Below are positions 1 to 8,282 of a stretch of 64,000 nucleotides of DNA, piece by piece; position 1 is the first letter of the stretch; every line of letters begins with the position of its first letter. Both the position numbers and the translations under genes were made by a program. The DNA comes from CAVTWH01 sp963850915 (GTDB taxonomy: Bacteria > Actinomycetota > Actinomycetes > Mycobacteriales > Micromonosporaceae), in NCBI GenBank assembly GCA_963850915.1, contig CAWKND010000004.1:1116001-1180000 (forward strand), written 5' to 3'. The notes under the pieces were generated by a model. The model was not told the origin of the DNA, searched no databases, and saw nothing but the letters and a program-made list of their open reading frames with translations.

Positions 1-22
1 GAACCCGGCCCAGCCAACAAAT

Positions 23-34
23 ATCATGCATGAT
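23..34. promoter_or_regulatory. 12-bp perfect palindrome upstream of the first operon
   Basis: ATCATGCATGAT is a perfect 12-bp palindrome 52 bp before the GTG start of the enolase-superfamily gene. An ATG at 26 lies inside it, which argues that this ATG is not the translation start. Its size and position suit an operator for a dimeric regulator such as a GntR-family protein. The regulator is not identified here and the role is inferred. Confidence 0.4.
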
Positions 35-85
35 CCTGCGGACGCTGAGTTCGTGGGAGCCAGAACGACCAAACGAGGAGCCAAC

Positions 86-1213
86 GTGACGGTGCCCGCG
101 CCCACCCGTACCCGCGCGGCGGCGATCGAGAAGATCGACGCCTACGTGCTGCGGGTACCCCTGCGGCGCCAGATCGCCGACGCGATCTACGTGCGTACGC
201 ACTGGCAGATCCCGGTGGTCGAGGTCCGTACCGCCGACGGTCTGGTCGGTACCGGGTACTCCGGTGTCTGGGCCGGCGAGGACCTGATCGTGGACACCAT
301 CGACCGCTACCTCGCCCCGGCCGTGGTCGGGCGGGACGCGGGCGAGATCGGCCGGCTCTGGCACGAGCTGTACTGGTCGGATCTGCACTGGGTCGGCCGG
401 GCCGGGGTGGCCCACATGGCGCTGGGCATGCTCGACACCGCGCTGTGGGACCTGGCCGCCCAGCGGGCCGGGGAACCGTTGTGGCGGCTGCTCGGTGGTA
501 CGCACGCCCGGCTCTCCACCTACAACACCGACGGCGGTTGGCTGAACTTCGCGATCCCCGAGCTCATCGAGGACATGGGCGCGATGGTCGACGCCGGCTG
601 GTCGCGGGTGAAGATGAAGATCGGCGGCCCGGACCCGCGGGTCGATCTGCAGCGGGTCCGCGCGGTCCGGGACGCGCTGCCGGACAGCGTCACCCTGATG
701 GTCGACGTGAACCAGAAGTGGGACCTCATCACCGCCCGCCGCTTCGCGCCCGCCCTGGCCGACCTCGGCGTGGCCTGGCTGGAGGAGCCGCTGCACCCGG
801 ACGACATCGCCGGGCACGCGGCGCTGGCCGCGACCGGCGCAGTCCCGGTCGCGCTGGGCGAGAACCTCTATTCCACCGAGGCGTTCGCCGCATTCCTGCA
901 GGCTGATGCGGTGGACATCGTTCAGGTCGACGTGACCCGGGTGGCCGGGGTGACCGAGTGGCTGCGCATCGCGCACGCGGCCCAGGCGGCCGGCCGGTGG
1001 GTCGTCCCGCACGCCGGCGACATGATGCAGGTACACCAGCACCTGGTCGGCGGGGTCGGCGCGGCCAAGCCGGCGATGATCGAGTACCTGCCGTGGGGGC
1101 TGGAGGTGTTCGAGCATCCGGTGCAGTTGCGGGGCAGCGACGTTGTCCTGCCCGACCGGCCCGGGGCGAGCACCGCCGTGTCGGCCGAGGCCATCAAGCG
1201 GTGGCGGGCATGA
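86..1213 (+). CDS. Mandelate racemase/muconate lactonizing enzyme (enolase superfamily) sugar-acid dehydratase
   Basis: A 375-aa enolase-superfamily protein that probably dehydrates an aldonic or uronic acid (rhamnonate/fuconate/galactonate class) in the cytoplasm. The barrel residues are visible: the KMK motif (K176/K178), metal ligands D207 (MVDVN), E233 (WLEEP) and E259 (GEN), then D282 and H309 (VPHAGD) as the likely second acid/base pair. An open frame reaches an ATG at 26, but that lies in a palindrome. The GTG at 86 has a GAGGAG ribosome site at 75-80 and gives the usual family length. It is the first gene of a four-gene operon and its stop overlaps the next start (ATGA). The exact substrate cannot be read from sequence; the rhamnose operons nearby make a deoxy-sugar acid plausible. 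Confidence 0.85.
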   Translation: MTVPAPTRTRAAAIEKIDAYVLRVPLRRQIADAIYVRTHWQIPVVEVRTADGLVGTGYSGVWAGEDLIVDTIDRYLAPAVVGRDAGEIGRLWHELYWSDLHWVGRAGVAHMALGMLDTALWDLAAQRAGEPLWRLLGGTHARLSTYNTDGGWLNFAIPELIEDMGAMVDAGWSRVKMKIGGPDPRVDLQRVRAVRDALPDSVTLMVDVNQKWDLITARRFAPALADLGVAWLEEPLHPDDIAGHAALAATGAVPVALGENLYSTEAFAAFLQADAVDIVQVDVTRVAGVTEWLRIAHAAQAAGRWVVPHAGDMMQVHQHLVGGVGAAKPAMIEYLPWGLEVFEHPVQLRGSDVVLPDRPGASTAVSAEAIKRWRA

Positions 1214-2043
1214 CCGGCGACATCGGGGCGCTGTCCCGGATCACGCCGGAGCTGGTGGCGATCGCGGCCACCCTGATCCGCGAGGGTACGGTGCACGACC
1301 TCGGGCTGCCGTTGGACGAGCAGGTACCGCAGGGCAGTCCGGGCGCCTTCACCCCGTTCTCGTTCACCTGGCGGGTCACGCCGGAGGGGTCGGCCCCGCA
1401 CGACCACTACCAGTACGCGGCCGAGACGATCACCGGCGCGCTGCACGTGGGTACCCACATCGACGGGCTGGTCCACGTGGCCGCCGCCGGGCGGGTCTAC
1501 GGGAACCGGCGCGCCGGCGATGTCCGTACCGACAAAGGGTTTTCGGTCAACGGGATCGAGACCGTACCGCCGATCGTGACCCGCGGCGTGCTGGTCGACG
1601 TGGCCCGCAGCCGGGGCGTGGCCGCGCTCCCTGACGGCTACGAGGTGACCAAGGCCGACCTCGTCGCCGCGCTGGGCGGCCTGGTGATCGAACCGGGCGA
1701 CGCGATCCTGGTACGGACCGGCAAGATCCGCGAGTACGGCCGGGACAACGCCGCCTACCAGGCGGGCCAGCCGGGAGTAGGCCCGGAGGGGGCGATCTGG
1801 CTCTACGAGCAGGGCATGGCCGTACTCGGCACCGACACCGCCGGTACCGAACCGCTGCCGTTCCCGGACGAGCACCACACCACCCACCAGGAAATGCTGG
1901 TCGAGCGCGGCGTGCACCTGATCGAGAACCTCAACCTCGACGACGCGGCCCAGGCCGGTGTGGCCGTCGGGCTCTTCGTCTGCCTTCCGTTGCGTATCAC
2001 CGGGGCCACCGGTTCGTGGGTGCGGCCCGTTCTGATCACCTGA
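1210..2043 (+). CDS. Cyclase-family (kynurenine formamidase-like) metal-dependent hydrolase
   Basis: A 277-aa protein of the Cyclase/kynurenine formamidase family, soluble, without a signal peptide. The family metal motif HxGTHxD is present as HVGTHIDGLVHV near residue 80. The family comprises metal-dependent hydrolases and formamidases, including enzymes that open lactones or amides. The ATG overlaps the stop of the preceding dehydratase by four bases, so the two are translationally coupled. In this operon a lactone- or ester-opening step next to the sugar-acid dehydratase is a reasonable inference. Specificity is unknown. Confidence 0.8.
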   Translation: MTGDIGALSRITPELVAIAATLIREGTVHDLGLPLDEQVPQGSPGAFTPFSFTWRVTPEGSAPHDHYQYAAETITGALHVGTHIDGLVHVAAAGRVYGNRRAGDVRTDKGFSVNGIETVPPIVTRGVLVDVARSRGVAALPDGYEVTKADLVAALGGLVIEPGDAILVRTGKIREYGRDNAAYQAGQPGVGPEGAIWLYEQGMAVLGTDTAGTEPLPFPDEHHTTHQEMLVERGVHLIENLNLDDAAQAGVAVGLFVCLPLRITGATGSWVRPVLIT

Positions 2044-2069
2044 CCACCTGTGACCACTGTTGGAGAGAA

Positions 2070-3008
2070 ATGCCTGTACCCGATGGTCTGACGATTCCCG
2101 CGACCGTGGTCGGGGCGGCTCAGCCCGGCCCCGCCACCAGCCCGGCCCGGTTCCCGGACGGGGGCCAGTACCGGGTGGAGATCCCCAGCGTCGAGGGGCC
2201 GGACGCGTTCGCCACGGTCCTGGACGAGGCGGCCACCCTCGAGGTGCCCGTGCACCGGGTGTCGCAGGGCTCCGGGGTGATGATGCTGACCGACCGGGAG
2301 ATCACCGCGATGGTCGACCTGGGACAGTCGGCCCAGGTCGAGGTCTGCCTCTTCCTCGGCCCGCGGGCGAGCTGGGACACCGGCGGGCAGCGGTTCACCG
2401 CGAGCGGGGTGGCCGCGCGTTGCCGGGGCCGCGATGCGATGCTGGCCTGCGTGGCCGAGGCCCGCCGGGCGGCCGACCTCGGCGTGGGCAGCCTGCTGGT
2501 GGCCGACGAGGGCGTGCTGTGGCTGCTCGACCAGCACCGCCGGGCCGGCGACCTGCCGGCCACCATGCAGTTCAAGGTGAGTGTGCTGGCCGCGCCGAGC
2601 AACCCCGCCGCGTTCGCGCTGACCGAGCGCATCGGCGCCGACACCATCAACGTGCCGAGCGACCTCTCGGTGCACCAGCTGGCCGAGCTGCGCTCCGCGT
2701 CGGAGGCCACCATCGACTTCTACCTGGAGGCGCCGGACAGCATGGGCGGCTTCGTCCGCCTGTACGACGTGGCCGAGATCGTCCGCGTCGCCGCCCCGGT
2801 CTACCTCAAGTTCGGGCTGCGCAACGCCCCGGACATCTACCCGAGCGGCGGCCACCTGGCCGGCACCGTACTGAGTACGGCCCGGGAACGGGTGCGCCGG
2901 GCCAGGCTCGGGCTGGACATGCTGGCCCGGCTGAGCGACGACTCCGTGATGAGCGAGGTCGGTCAACGCGGGCAGCCGGCCGGCGTGCGGTTCGCGGCGG
3001 CCCGGTGA
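2070..3008 (+). CDS. U32-peptidase-like TIM-barrel protein of unknown substrate
   Basis: A 312-aa cytoplasmic protein. The stretch around GADTINVPSDLSVHQLAELR and the order of barrel strands (ASNPAAFALTERIGADT, IDFYLEAPDSMGGFVR, APVYLKFGLRN) resemble the U32 peptidase / collagenase-like barrel often found in sugar operons. I assign the family from memory of this pattern, not from a search. The ATG at 2070 follows a GGAGAG site and replaces an upstream in-frame start inside the previous gene. The stop overlaps the next GTG (GTGA). A protease role is not implied, since many U32 members act on small molecules or RNA. Confidence 0.6.
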   Translation: MPVPDGLTIPATVVGAAQPGPATSPARFPDGGQYRVEIPSVEGPDAFATVLDEAATLEVPVHRVSQGSGVMMLTDREITAMVDLGQSAQVEVCLFLGPRASWDTGGQRFTASGVAARCRGRDAMLACVAEARRAADLGVGSLLVADEGVLWLLDQHRRAGDLPATMQFKVSVLAAPSNPAAFALTERIGADTINVPSDLSVHQLAELRSASEATIDFYLEAPDSMGGFVRLYDVAEIVRVAAPVYLKFGLRNAPDIYPSGGHLAGTVLSTARERVRRARLGLDMLARLSDDSVMSEVGQRGQPAGVRFAAAR

Positions 3009-3985
3009 GCGCGGTCCGGGTCGGCTTCGTGGGTACCGGCACGGTGGCCGCGCTGCACGCCGCCGCCCTGGCCGAGGTCGACGGGATCACCCTGACCGCG
3101 GCGTACGACACGGACACCGCCCGGCTGGCCCGATGCTGCCGGGACTGGGGAGTACGGGCAGCCGGGTCGGTCGACGAGCTGGTCGGCGCGGACGACGTCG
3201 ACGTGGTCCTGGTACTGACGCCGACCCCGGCCCATCTCGCGCCGGCCGTGGCCGCGCTGCGGGCCGGCCGGCACATCCTGGTCGAGAAGCCGGTCGCGCA
3301 GGACGCGGCGGCGATCCGGGAACTGGCCATACTCGCGGCCGACGCCGGCCTGGTCGCACTGCCCGGGCACAACTACCTGTACCTGCCGGAGGCGCGCCGG
3401 GTGGTACGGCACACCCGCGAGGGGCGGTTGGGTACGCCCCGGGCCATGTTCGTCACCTACGCGCTGGCCCACCCCGAGGCGCTGGCCGCCCGGTACGGTC
3501 CGGTGCTGGAGGAGCTCATGGTGCACCACGCATATCTGGCAGTCGCCGCGCTCGGCCGGCCGGACCGGGTCAGTGCCGGCGCGGCGGTACCGGGCTGGCC
3601 GGTGCTGTCCACCAGCGACCAGGCCTGGATGACGCTGGAGTACGACCGGGACGGTACGCCGACCACCTCGGCCCACCTGTTCGCCAGCTTCGCCGTGGAC
3701 GACCTCGGGGCCGACCCGTGGACGTTCGTGGTGAAGGTACTCGGCACCGCGGGCACCTCGGGCTACAGCTGGCGCAGTACCACCCACCGGCCGGACGCCG
3801 ACGGCTTCAGCGTGGGCATCCCGGTCTACCACGAGACGTACGTACACCAGGCCCGTGCCCTGCGCGACGTCGTACTGGGTCGGGAGCCGGCGCTGACCAC
3901 GCTGGCCGACGCGGCCGTGGTGGCCGACGTCCTCGCCGCCGCTGGACGGGCCGCGCAGACCCACCAGTCGGTGACCCTTCCGTAG
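3005..3985 (+). CDS. Gfo/Idh/MocA-family NAD(P)-dependent oxidoreductase
   Basis: A 326-aa oxidoreductase. The N-terminus has the Rossmann dinucleotide loop VGFVGTGTVA (residues about 4-13), and the family EKP motif (ILVEKPVAQ) provides the usual catalytic lysine near residue 97. The C-terminal alpha/beta domain follows with LMVHHAY. Such enzymes oxidise or reduce sugars, inositols or their keto derivatives. The GTG start overlaps the previous stop by four bases, so this is the fourth coupled gene of the operon starting at 86. It converges on the LacI gene with only 14 bp between stops. Confidence 0.88.
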   Translation: MSAVRVGFVGTGTVAALHAAALAEVDGITLTAAYDTDTARLARCCRDWGVRAAGSVDELVGADDVDVVLVLTPTPAHLAPAVAALRAGRHILVEKPVAQDAAAIRELAILAADAGLVALPGHNYLYLPEARRVVRHTREGRLGTPRAMFVTYALAHPEALAARYGPVLEELMVHHAYLAVAALGRPDRVSAGAAVPGWPVLSTSDQAWMTLEYDRDGTPTTSAHLFASFAVDDLGADPWTFVVKVLGTAGTSGYSWRSTTHRPDADGFSVGIPVYHETYVHQARALRDVVLGREPALTTLADAAVVADVLAAAGRAAQTHQSVTLP

Positions 3986-3999
3986 CTGGAGGTGGCTGG

Positions 4000-5121
4000 T
4001 TAGCGCTCTGGGTCGGGTTCGCGCTGGCGGACCTGTTCCTTGGCGGCCGGCCGGCGTTTACCCACCGGGGCGGGGCCGGTCGACTCCCGTACCAAGAGCT
4101 CGGGCTGGAACACGATCTGCTGGTGGGCGTGGCGCCCGGCGTGGTCGGCCTCCTCGATGAGCAGGTGGGTGGCGGTACGCCCCATGCTCTGCTTGGGCTG
4201 CGCGATCGTGGTCAGCGCCAGCGCGTTGTGCTGGGCCAGCTCGATGTCGTCGTAGCCGACCACCGACACGTCCTGTGGGATGCGCACGCCGGCCCGGACC
4301 AGGGCGGCGGTCAGGCCGAGGGCGATCAGGTCGTTGCCGCACAGGATGCCGGTACCGGGAATCCGCTCGCCGACGATCCGCTCACCGGCCAACCGGCCGT
4401 CCACCGTGCTGCCCTTGACGCCCTCCTCGACCAGGCGCAGCGCCGACTCGGGGATGCCGTGGCGGGCCATCGCCCGGCGTACCCCCATGAGGCGCTCCTG
4501 GTACTGCCGGACCTTCAGTGATGCGCTGACGTAGATGAGTTCCCGGTGCCCCAGTCCGATCAGGTGCTCGGCGGCCAGGTCACCGCCGCCGACGTCGTCG
4601 GCCCGGACCGAGCAGAAGTTGGGCCGGACGCTCTCGACCAGTACCACCGACGTGCCGCGCTGGCGCAGCCAGTCGACCCCGGCGCCGGTACCGTCGACCG
4701 CGCTGATCAGCACGCCGAGTACCCGCTGCTCCTCCAGTACCTCCAGGTAGCGCTGCTCCTTGTCGGGGTCCTCGTCGGAGTTGCACAGGATGATGAGCAG
4801 CTCGTGCTCGCGGGCCGCCTCCTCGGCCCCGCGGGCCAGTTCGGTGAAGAACGGGTTGGCCACGTCGAGCACGACGAGGCCGATGATCCGCGCCCGGCCA
4901 CTGCGCATGAGGGCGGCGCCGGCGTTGCGGACAAAGCCGAGCTGCTCGATCGCCTGCTGGATCTTCGCCCGGGTCGCCGGCGCGACGGAATTGGGACGGT
5001 TCAAATGATTGCTGACCGTCCCAAGACTCACTCCAGCCGCAGCCGCCACATCCCGAATCGTCGGAGAAGTCTTCGATACCAGCGCATTCGTGGATCCGTT
5101 CGGGCGGGGCGATTGACCCAT
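4000..5121 (-). CDS. LacI-family transcriptional regulator (probable rhamnose regulator)
   Basis: A 373-aa LacI/GalR repressor. The N-terminal helix-turn-helix (TIRDVAAAAGVSLGTVSNHL, about residues 20-40) is followed by a periplasmic-binding-protein-like effector domain (IIGLVVLDVANPFF through SVVGYDDIELAQ) and a charged tail. The ATG at 5121 is preferred over 5139 because GGGAG lies six bases upstream. It is divergent from the ABC importer operon. The intergenic region carries TGAAACGGTACA (5179-5190), nearly repeated in front of the rhaEW operon. I infer that it represses both operons and itself, with rhamnose or a derivative as inducer. LacI-type rhamnose regulators are known in actinobacteria. 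Confidence 0.88.
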   Translation of the reverse strand: MGQSPRPNGSTNALVSKTSPTIRDVAAAAGVSLGTVSNHLNRPNSVAPATRAKIQQAIEQLGFVRNAGAALMRSGRARIIGLVVLDVANPFFTELARGAEEAAREHELLIILCNSDEDPDKEQRYLEVLEEQRVLGVLISAVDGTGAGVDWLRQRGTSVVLVESVRPNFCSVRADDVGGGDLAAEHLIGLGHRELIYVSASLKVRQYQERLMGVRRAMARHGIPESALRLVEEGVKGSTVDGRLAGERIVGERIPGTGILCGNDLIALGLTAALVRAGVRIPQDVSVVGYDDIELAQHNALALTTIAQPKQSMGRTATHLLIEEADHAGRHAHQQIVFQPELLVRESTGPAPVGKRRPAAKEQVRQREPDPER

Positions 5122-5178
5122 GAAATCTCCCGGCAACATGTTGACGGCCTCGTGTGGCCAGGCTAGCGTACGGGCAGT

Positions 5179-5190
5179 TGAAACGGTACA
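5179..5190. promoter_or_regulatory. Putative LacI operator of the importer/rhaI operon
   Basis: TGAAACGGTACA lies between the divergent LacI gene and the ABC importer operon, about 90 bp before the importer start. It matches the reverse complement of the site at 21959-21970 (TGAAACGGTTCA) at 11 of 12 positions. The imperfect dyad around a central CG is typical of LacI-family sites. It continues into a second partial half-site (AACGTT). Position and similarity support the call; binding is inferred. Confidence 0.6.
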
Positions 5191-5281
5191 ACGTTCTGAG
5201 CTGAACTACTGCACCAGACCACCGGCCCGTTCGCCGGCGATCTGCCCCCCGAAATCGTCCGCCCGACATGTGGGAGTCTGA

Positions 5282-6379
5282 ATGAAATTCCCCGTCACTT
5301 TACGTCGCACGCGGCTCGCCGCCATCATCGCCGTCACTGCGGCGACGGCCCTGGTCGCCGGCGCCTGCTCCTCCGGATCGTCCGGTACCGCCGCCAAATC
5401 CAGTGGCGCCACCGGTGACTACAGCGCGGCTGAGGTCGCGGCCGGCAGTGGCTCGTTCCAGGTCAAGCCGCTCTTCGCGGTACCGAAGACGCTGCCGAAG
5501 AAGTACAGCATCGCCTTCCTGAACAACGGTAAGAGCAACGCCTTCTTCGCCACCTGGTCAAAGGGTATGAGCGACGCGGCCAAGTTCTACGGAGTGAACT
5601 TCCAGGACGCCGACCTCGACTTCAAGTACGAGAACGAGTTGTCGGCCTATCAGCAGTTGGCCGTCAAGCAGCCCGATGTGGTCGGCGCCAATGTCATGAA
5701 CAGCGCGGTATACAACCAGATCACCAAGGACGGCGCCAAGGTCGTCATGATCGACGGTTCCTTCCAGGACGTGCCCAACTACGGCGTACCGGACGACCAG
5801 GTCGGCCAGCTGGCGATCAAGCAGCTCGAGGTTCCGGCCAAGGCCAAGCTGGCCGCCGAGTGGAAGGGCCGCAAGCTCGACATCGTCGGCATGTCCGCGC
5901 CGAACTGCACCCCGTGCGACGCCCGGGTCAAGGCCGCCTTCGCGCAGGCCCAGACCGATCTCGGGGTCTCCGCGAGCGACACCACCATGCTGACCCCGGC
6001 CGGTCAGGACCCGACCTCGGCCTCGCAGTCGACGTTCGCGGACTTCCTGACCGCGCACCCGACCGACGTCGTACTGGTCATGTCCTACGGTGACGAGCCG
6101 GTCATCGGCGCGGTCAACGCGGCCAAGGCAGCCAACCGGGGCGGCGACATCCTGGCCATCACCAACGGCGGCGACGACTCGGCCCGGGCCGCGATCCGGG
6201 ACAAGTCCAACGCCGGCATCCTGATCGGCTCGATCGACTACCAGCCCTACGCCGAGGGCTGGAACTTCATCGAGGCGGCGATCGCCACCGCGATGGGCAA
6301 GTCGTTCAGCCCCTTCACCGTCGACCGGGTACTCACCGCCACCAACGTGGACGAGTTCTACCCCAACGACAAGAAGTGA
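5282..6379 (+). CDS. Sugar ABC transporter substrate-binding lipoprotein
   Basis: A 365-aa solute-binding protein of the ribose/rhamnose (Peripla_BP_4) type. The signal peptide ends in the lipobox VAGAC with the lipid-modified cysteine at residue 29, followed by a Ser/Gly-rich linker. The mature domain starts with YSIAFLNNGKSNAFFATWSKGM and includes the typical ITNGGDDSARAAI segment. It captures sugar outside the membrane for the permease and ATPase that follow. The ATG has GGGAG six bases upstream. A hairpin after the stop (6394-6422) probably keeps its expression above the membrane subunits. Rhamnose, or a rhamnose-containing oligosaccharide, is the likely ligand from context. Confidence 0.9.
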   Translation: MKFPVTLRRTRLAAIIAVTAATALVAGACSSGSSGTAAKSSGATGDYSAAEVAAGSGSFQVKPLFAVPKTLPKKYSIAFLNNGKSNAFFATWSKGMSDAAKFYGVNFQDADLDFKYENELSAYQQLAVKQPDVVGANVMNSAVYNQITKDGAKVVMIDGSFQDVPNYGVPDDQVGQLAIKQLEVPAKAKLAAEWKGRKLDIVGMSAPNCTPCDARVKAAFAQAQTDLGVSASDTTMLTPAGQDPTSASQSTFADFLTAHPTDVVLVMSYGDEPVIGAVNAAKAANRGGDILAITNGGDDSARAAIRDKSNAGILIGSIDYQPYAEGWNFIEAAIATAMGKSFSPFTVDRVLTATNVDEFYPNDKK

Positions 6380-6393
6380 TCTGAGTGGGGCGT

Positions 6394-6422
6394 CGGTGCT
6401 GATCCGGATCGGGTCAGCACCG
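6394..6422 (+). terminator. Intercistronic hairpin between binding protein and permease
   Basis: CGGTGCTGA (6394-6402) pairs with TCAGCACCG (6414-6422) across an 11-base loop that can pair further (CCG/CGG). There is no T-run. Such hairpins after the first transporter gene commonly give partial termination or 3'-end protection, so that more binding protein than permease is made. The role is inferred. Confidence 0.5.
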
Positions 6423-6453
6423 GCGTTCCCCGGTCTGGCCGAGGAGACGTCCC

Positions 6454-7527
6454 ATGGCAACAAGCAGTCCTACCCAGGCGCCGCCCGGCGCGCCCGAGTC
6501 GAAACCGAGCATGCTCGGGGTGCTTGACCCGCGCGGCTGGGGTCGGCGGTCGGCGGGCACCGTCGAGCCCGGCCGAGCCGGCAGTCACACCCTCGTTGAC
6601 CGCGCCCTCGACCTCGGCATCTACGTTGCGTTGATCGCGCTGTTCATCTACTTCGCGGCGGCTTCGCCCTACTTCCTGACCCAGCGCAACCTGCTCAACG
6701 TGGGCTCGGCCGTGGCGGTGACCGGGGTACTGGCCGCCGGCATGACGATCGCCCTGATCGCCGGCCAGCTCGACCTGACCATCGGCGCCAACGTCGGTCT
6801 GGTCAGCGTGGTGGTGGCCATGCTCATCCAGGACGCCGGCCTGTCCACCCCGCTCGCCGTAGTGGCCGGGCTGGCCGCTGGATGCGTGATCGGACTCTTG
6901 AACAGCGTCCTGGTCGTACGCATCGGCATCAACTCGATCATCGCGACGCTGGCCTTCTCGATCGCGCTGCGCGGCTTCGGGCTGATCCTGACCGATGGCA
7001 AGGTCATCCCGCTGACCAACCCGAGCCTGCAGAACTTCATCACCGACCGGTACCTCGGCGTACCGATCTCGGTCTGGATCCTGATAGTCGTCTACATCGT
7101 CGCCTGGGTCATCCTGGCCTTCACCCGCTCCGGCTGGCACATCTACGGAGTCGGCGGCAACGCCAGCGCCGCGCTGCGCTCGGGCATCCGGGTCAAGCGC
7201 GTCTACACCGGCGTCTTCGTGGCCACCGGCGTACTGGCCGCCCTCGGCGGCGTGATCACCGCTGGCAACGCCGGTAGCGGCGGACCGAACTACGCGGTCG
7301 GCGCCGAGTTCGACGTGCTGACCGCGGTGCTGTTGGGCGGCATCGGCCTCAGCGGCGGTGCCGGAAAGATCCAGCGCACCCTGGCCGGCGTACTGGTCAT
7401 TGGCATTCTCAACAACGGGCTCACCCTGCTCTCGGTCAACACGTACTACCAACAGCTCGCCCGCGGTGCGGTGTTCGTGCTGGCCGTGATCCTCGGTGCG
7501 GTTTCCGAGCGCAGGAGGGCACGATGA
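6454..7527 (+). CDS. Sugar ABC transporter permease (RbsC-like)
   Basis: A 357-aa integral membrane permease of the branched-chain/ribose (BPD_transp_2) class. A hydrophilic N-terminus of about 48 residues is followed by some eight to ten membrane segments, starting at GIYVALIALFIYFAAASPYF. The family motif region AVGAEFDVLTAVLLGGIGLSGGAGKIQ lies near the C-terminus. It probably forms a homodimer with the ATPase encoded next, since only one permease gene is present. A GAGGAG site precedes the ATG and the stop overlaps the ATPase start. Confidence 0.92.
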   Translation: MATSSPTQAPPGAPESKPSMLGVLDPRGWGRRSAGTVEPGRAGSHTLVDRALDLGIYVALIALFIYFAAASPYFLTQRNLLNVGSAVAVTGVLAAGMTIALIAGQLDLTIGANVGLVSVVVAMLIQDAGLSTPLAVVAGLAAGCVIGLLNSVLVVRIGINSIIATLAFSIALRGFGLILTDGKVIPLTNPSLQNFITDRYLGVPISVWILIVVYIVAWVILAFTRSGWHIYGVGGNASAALRSGIRVKRVYTGVFVATGVLAALGGVITAGNAGSGGPNYAVGAEFDVLTAVLLGGIGLSGGAGKIQRTLAGVLVIGILNNGLTLLSVNTYYQQLARGAVFVLAVILGAVSERRRAR

Positions 7528-8282
7528 GTACGGCAACCGAACCCATTCTCGCGGCCAGGGGCATCGGCAAGGTCTTCGGGCACGTCCGGGCACTGTCCAA
7601 TGTGTCGTTCGACGTGTGCCCGGGCGAGGTGCTGGCCATCCTCGGGGACAACGGGGCCGGCAAGTCGACCCTGATCAAGATCCTCTCCGGCGCCTACGAC
7701 GCGACCGAGGGCGAACTGTTCGTACGCGGCCAGCCGAAGGTGTTCGGTGGTCCGAACGACGCCAACGCGGCCGGGATCGCCACCGTGTACCAGGATCTGG
7801 CCCTGGTCGACCAGCGCGACGTCGCGGCCAACCTGTTCCTCGGCCGCGAGCCGCACCGTGGCCCGTTCGTCGACCGGCGCCGCATCTACCGCGAGGCAGA
7901 GCGGGTGCTGGCCGGGCTGACCATCCGGCTGCCCAGCGTGCGCGTCCCGGTCTACCTGCTCTCCGGTGGCCAGCGCCAGGCGGTGGCCATCGCCCGGGTA
8001 CTGATCGGCGGGGCCGACGTGGTCATCATGGACGAGCCGACCGCGGCCCTCGGTGTCCAGGAGTCCGACCGGGTCCTCAGCCTGGTGCGGGACCTGCGCG
8101 ACGCCGGCAAGGCGGTCATCCTGATCAGCCACAACCTGCAGCAGGTATGGGAGACCGCGGACCGGGTGATGGTGCTGCACCTGGGCCAGCTGGCGGGTAT
8201 CCGGACCAAGGCCGAGAGCTCGGTCGACGAGATCGTCAAGCTGATCGTCTACGGCGGCAACGAGCAGGGGAGCGCGTCATGA
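7524..8282 (+). CDS. Sugar ABC transporter ATP-binding protein (single-domain)
   Basis: A 252-aa ATPase of the sugar-import class. Walker A is GDNGAGKST (41-49), the signature LSGGQRQ starts at 146, and Walker B is VVIMDEP (166-172). It has one nucleotide-binding domain, unlike the duplicated RbsA-type proteins, so it must dimerise. It starts four bases inside the permease gene and its own stop overlaps the next ATG, so translation is coupled through the operon. Confidence 0.92.
   Translation: MSTATEPILAARGIGKVFGHVRALSNVSFDVCPGEVLAILGDNGAGKSTLIKILSGAYDATEGELFVRGQPKVFGGPNDANAAGIATVYQDLALVDQRDVAANLFLGREPHRGPFVDRRRIYREAERVLAGLTIRLPSVRVPVYLLSGGQRQAVAIARVLIGGADVVIMDEPTAALGVQESDRVLSLVRDLRDAGKAVILISHNLQQVWETADRVMVLHLGQLAGIRTKAESSVDEIVKLIVYGGNEQGSAS

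Noticed and set aside
26..85. ATG at 26 as the start of the enolase-superfamily gene
   Set aside because: It lies inside a 12-bp palindrome, has no ribosome site and adds 20 non-homologous residues. GTG at 86 has GAGGAG.
5134..5143. Palindrome CAACATGTTG near the start of the first LacI gene
   Set aside because: It overlaps the upstream alternative start codon, lacks similarity to the shared operators and is short enough to be chance.
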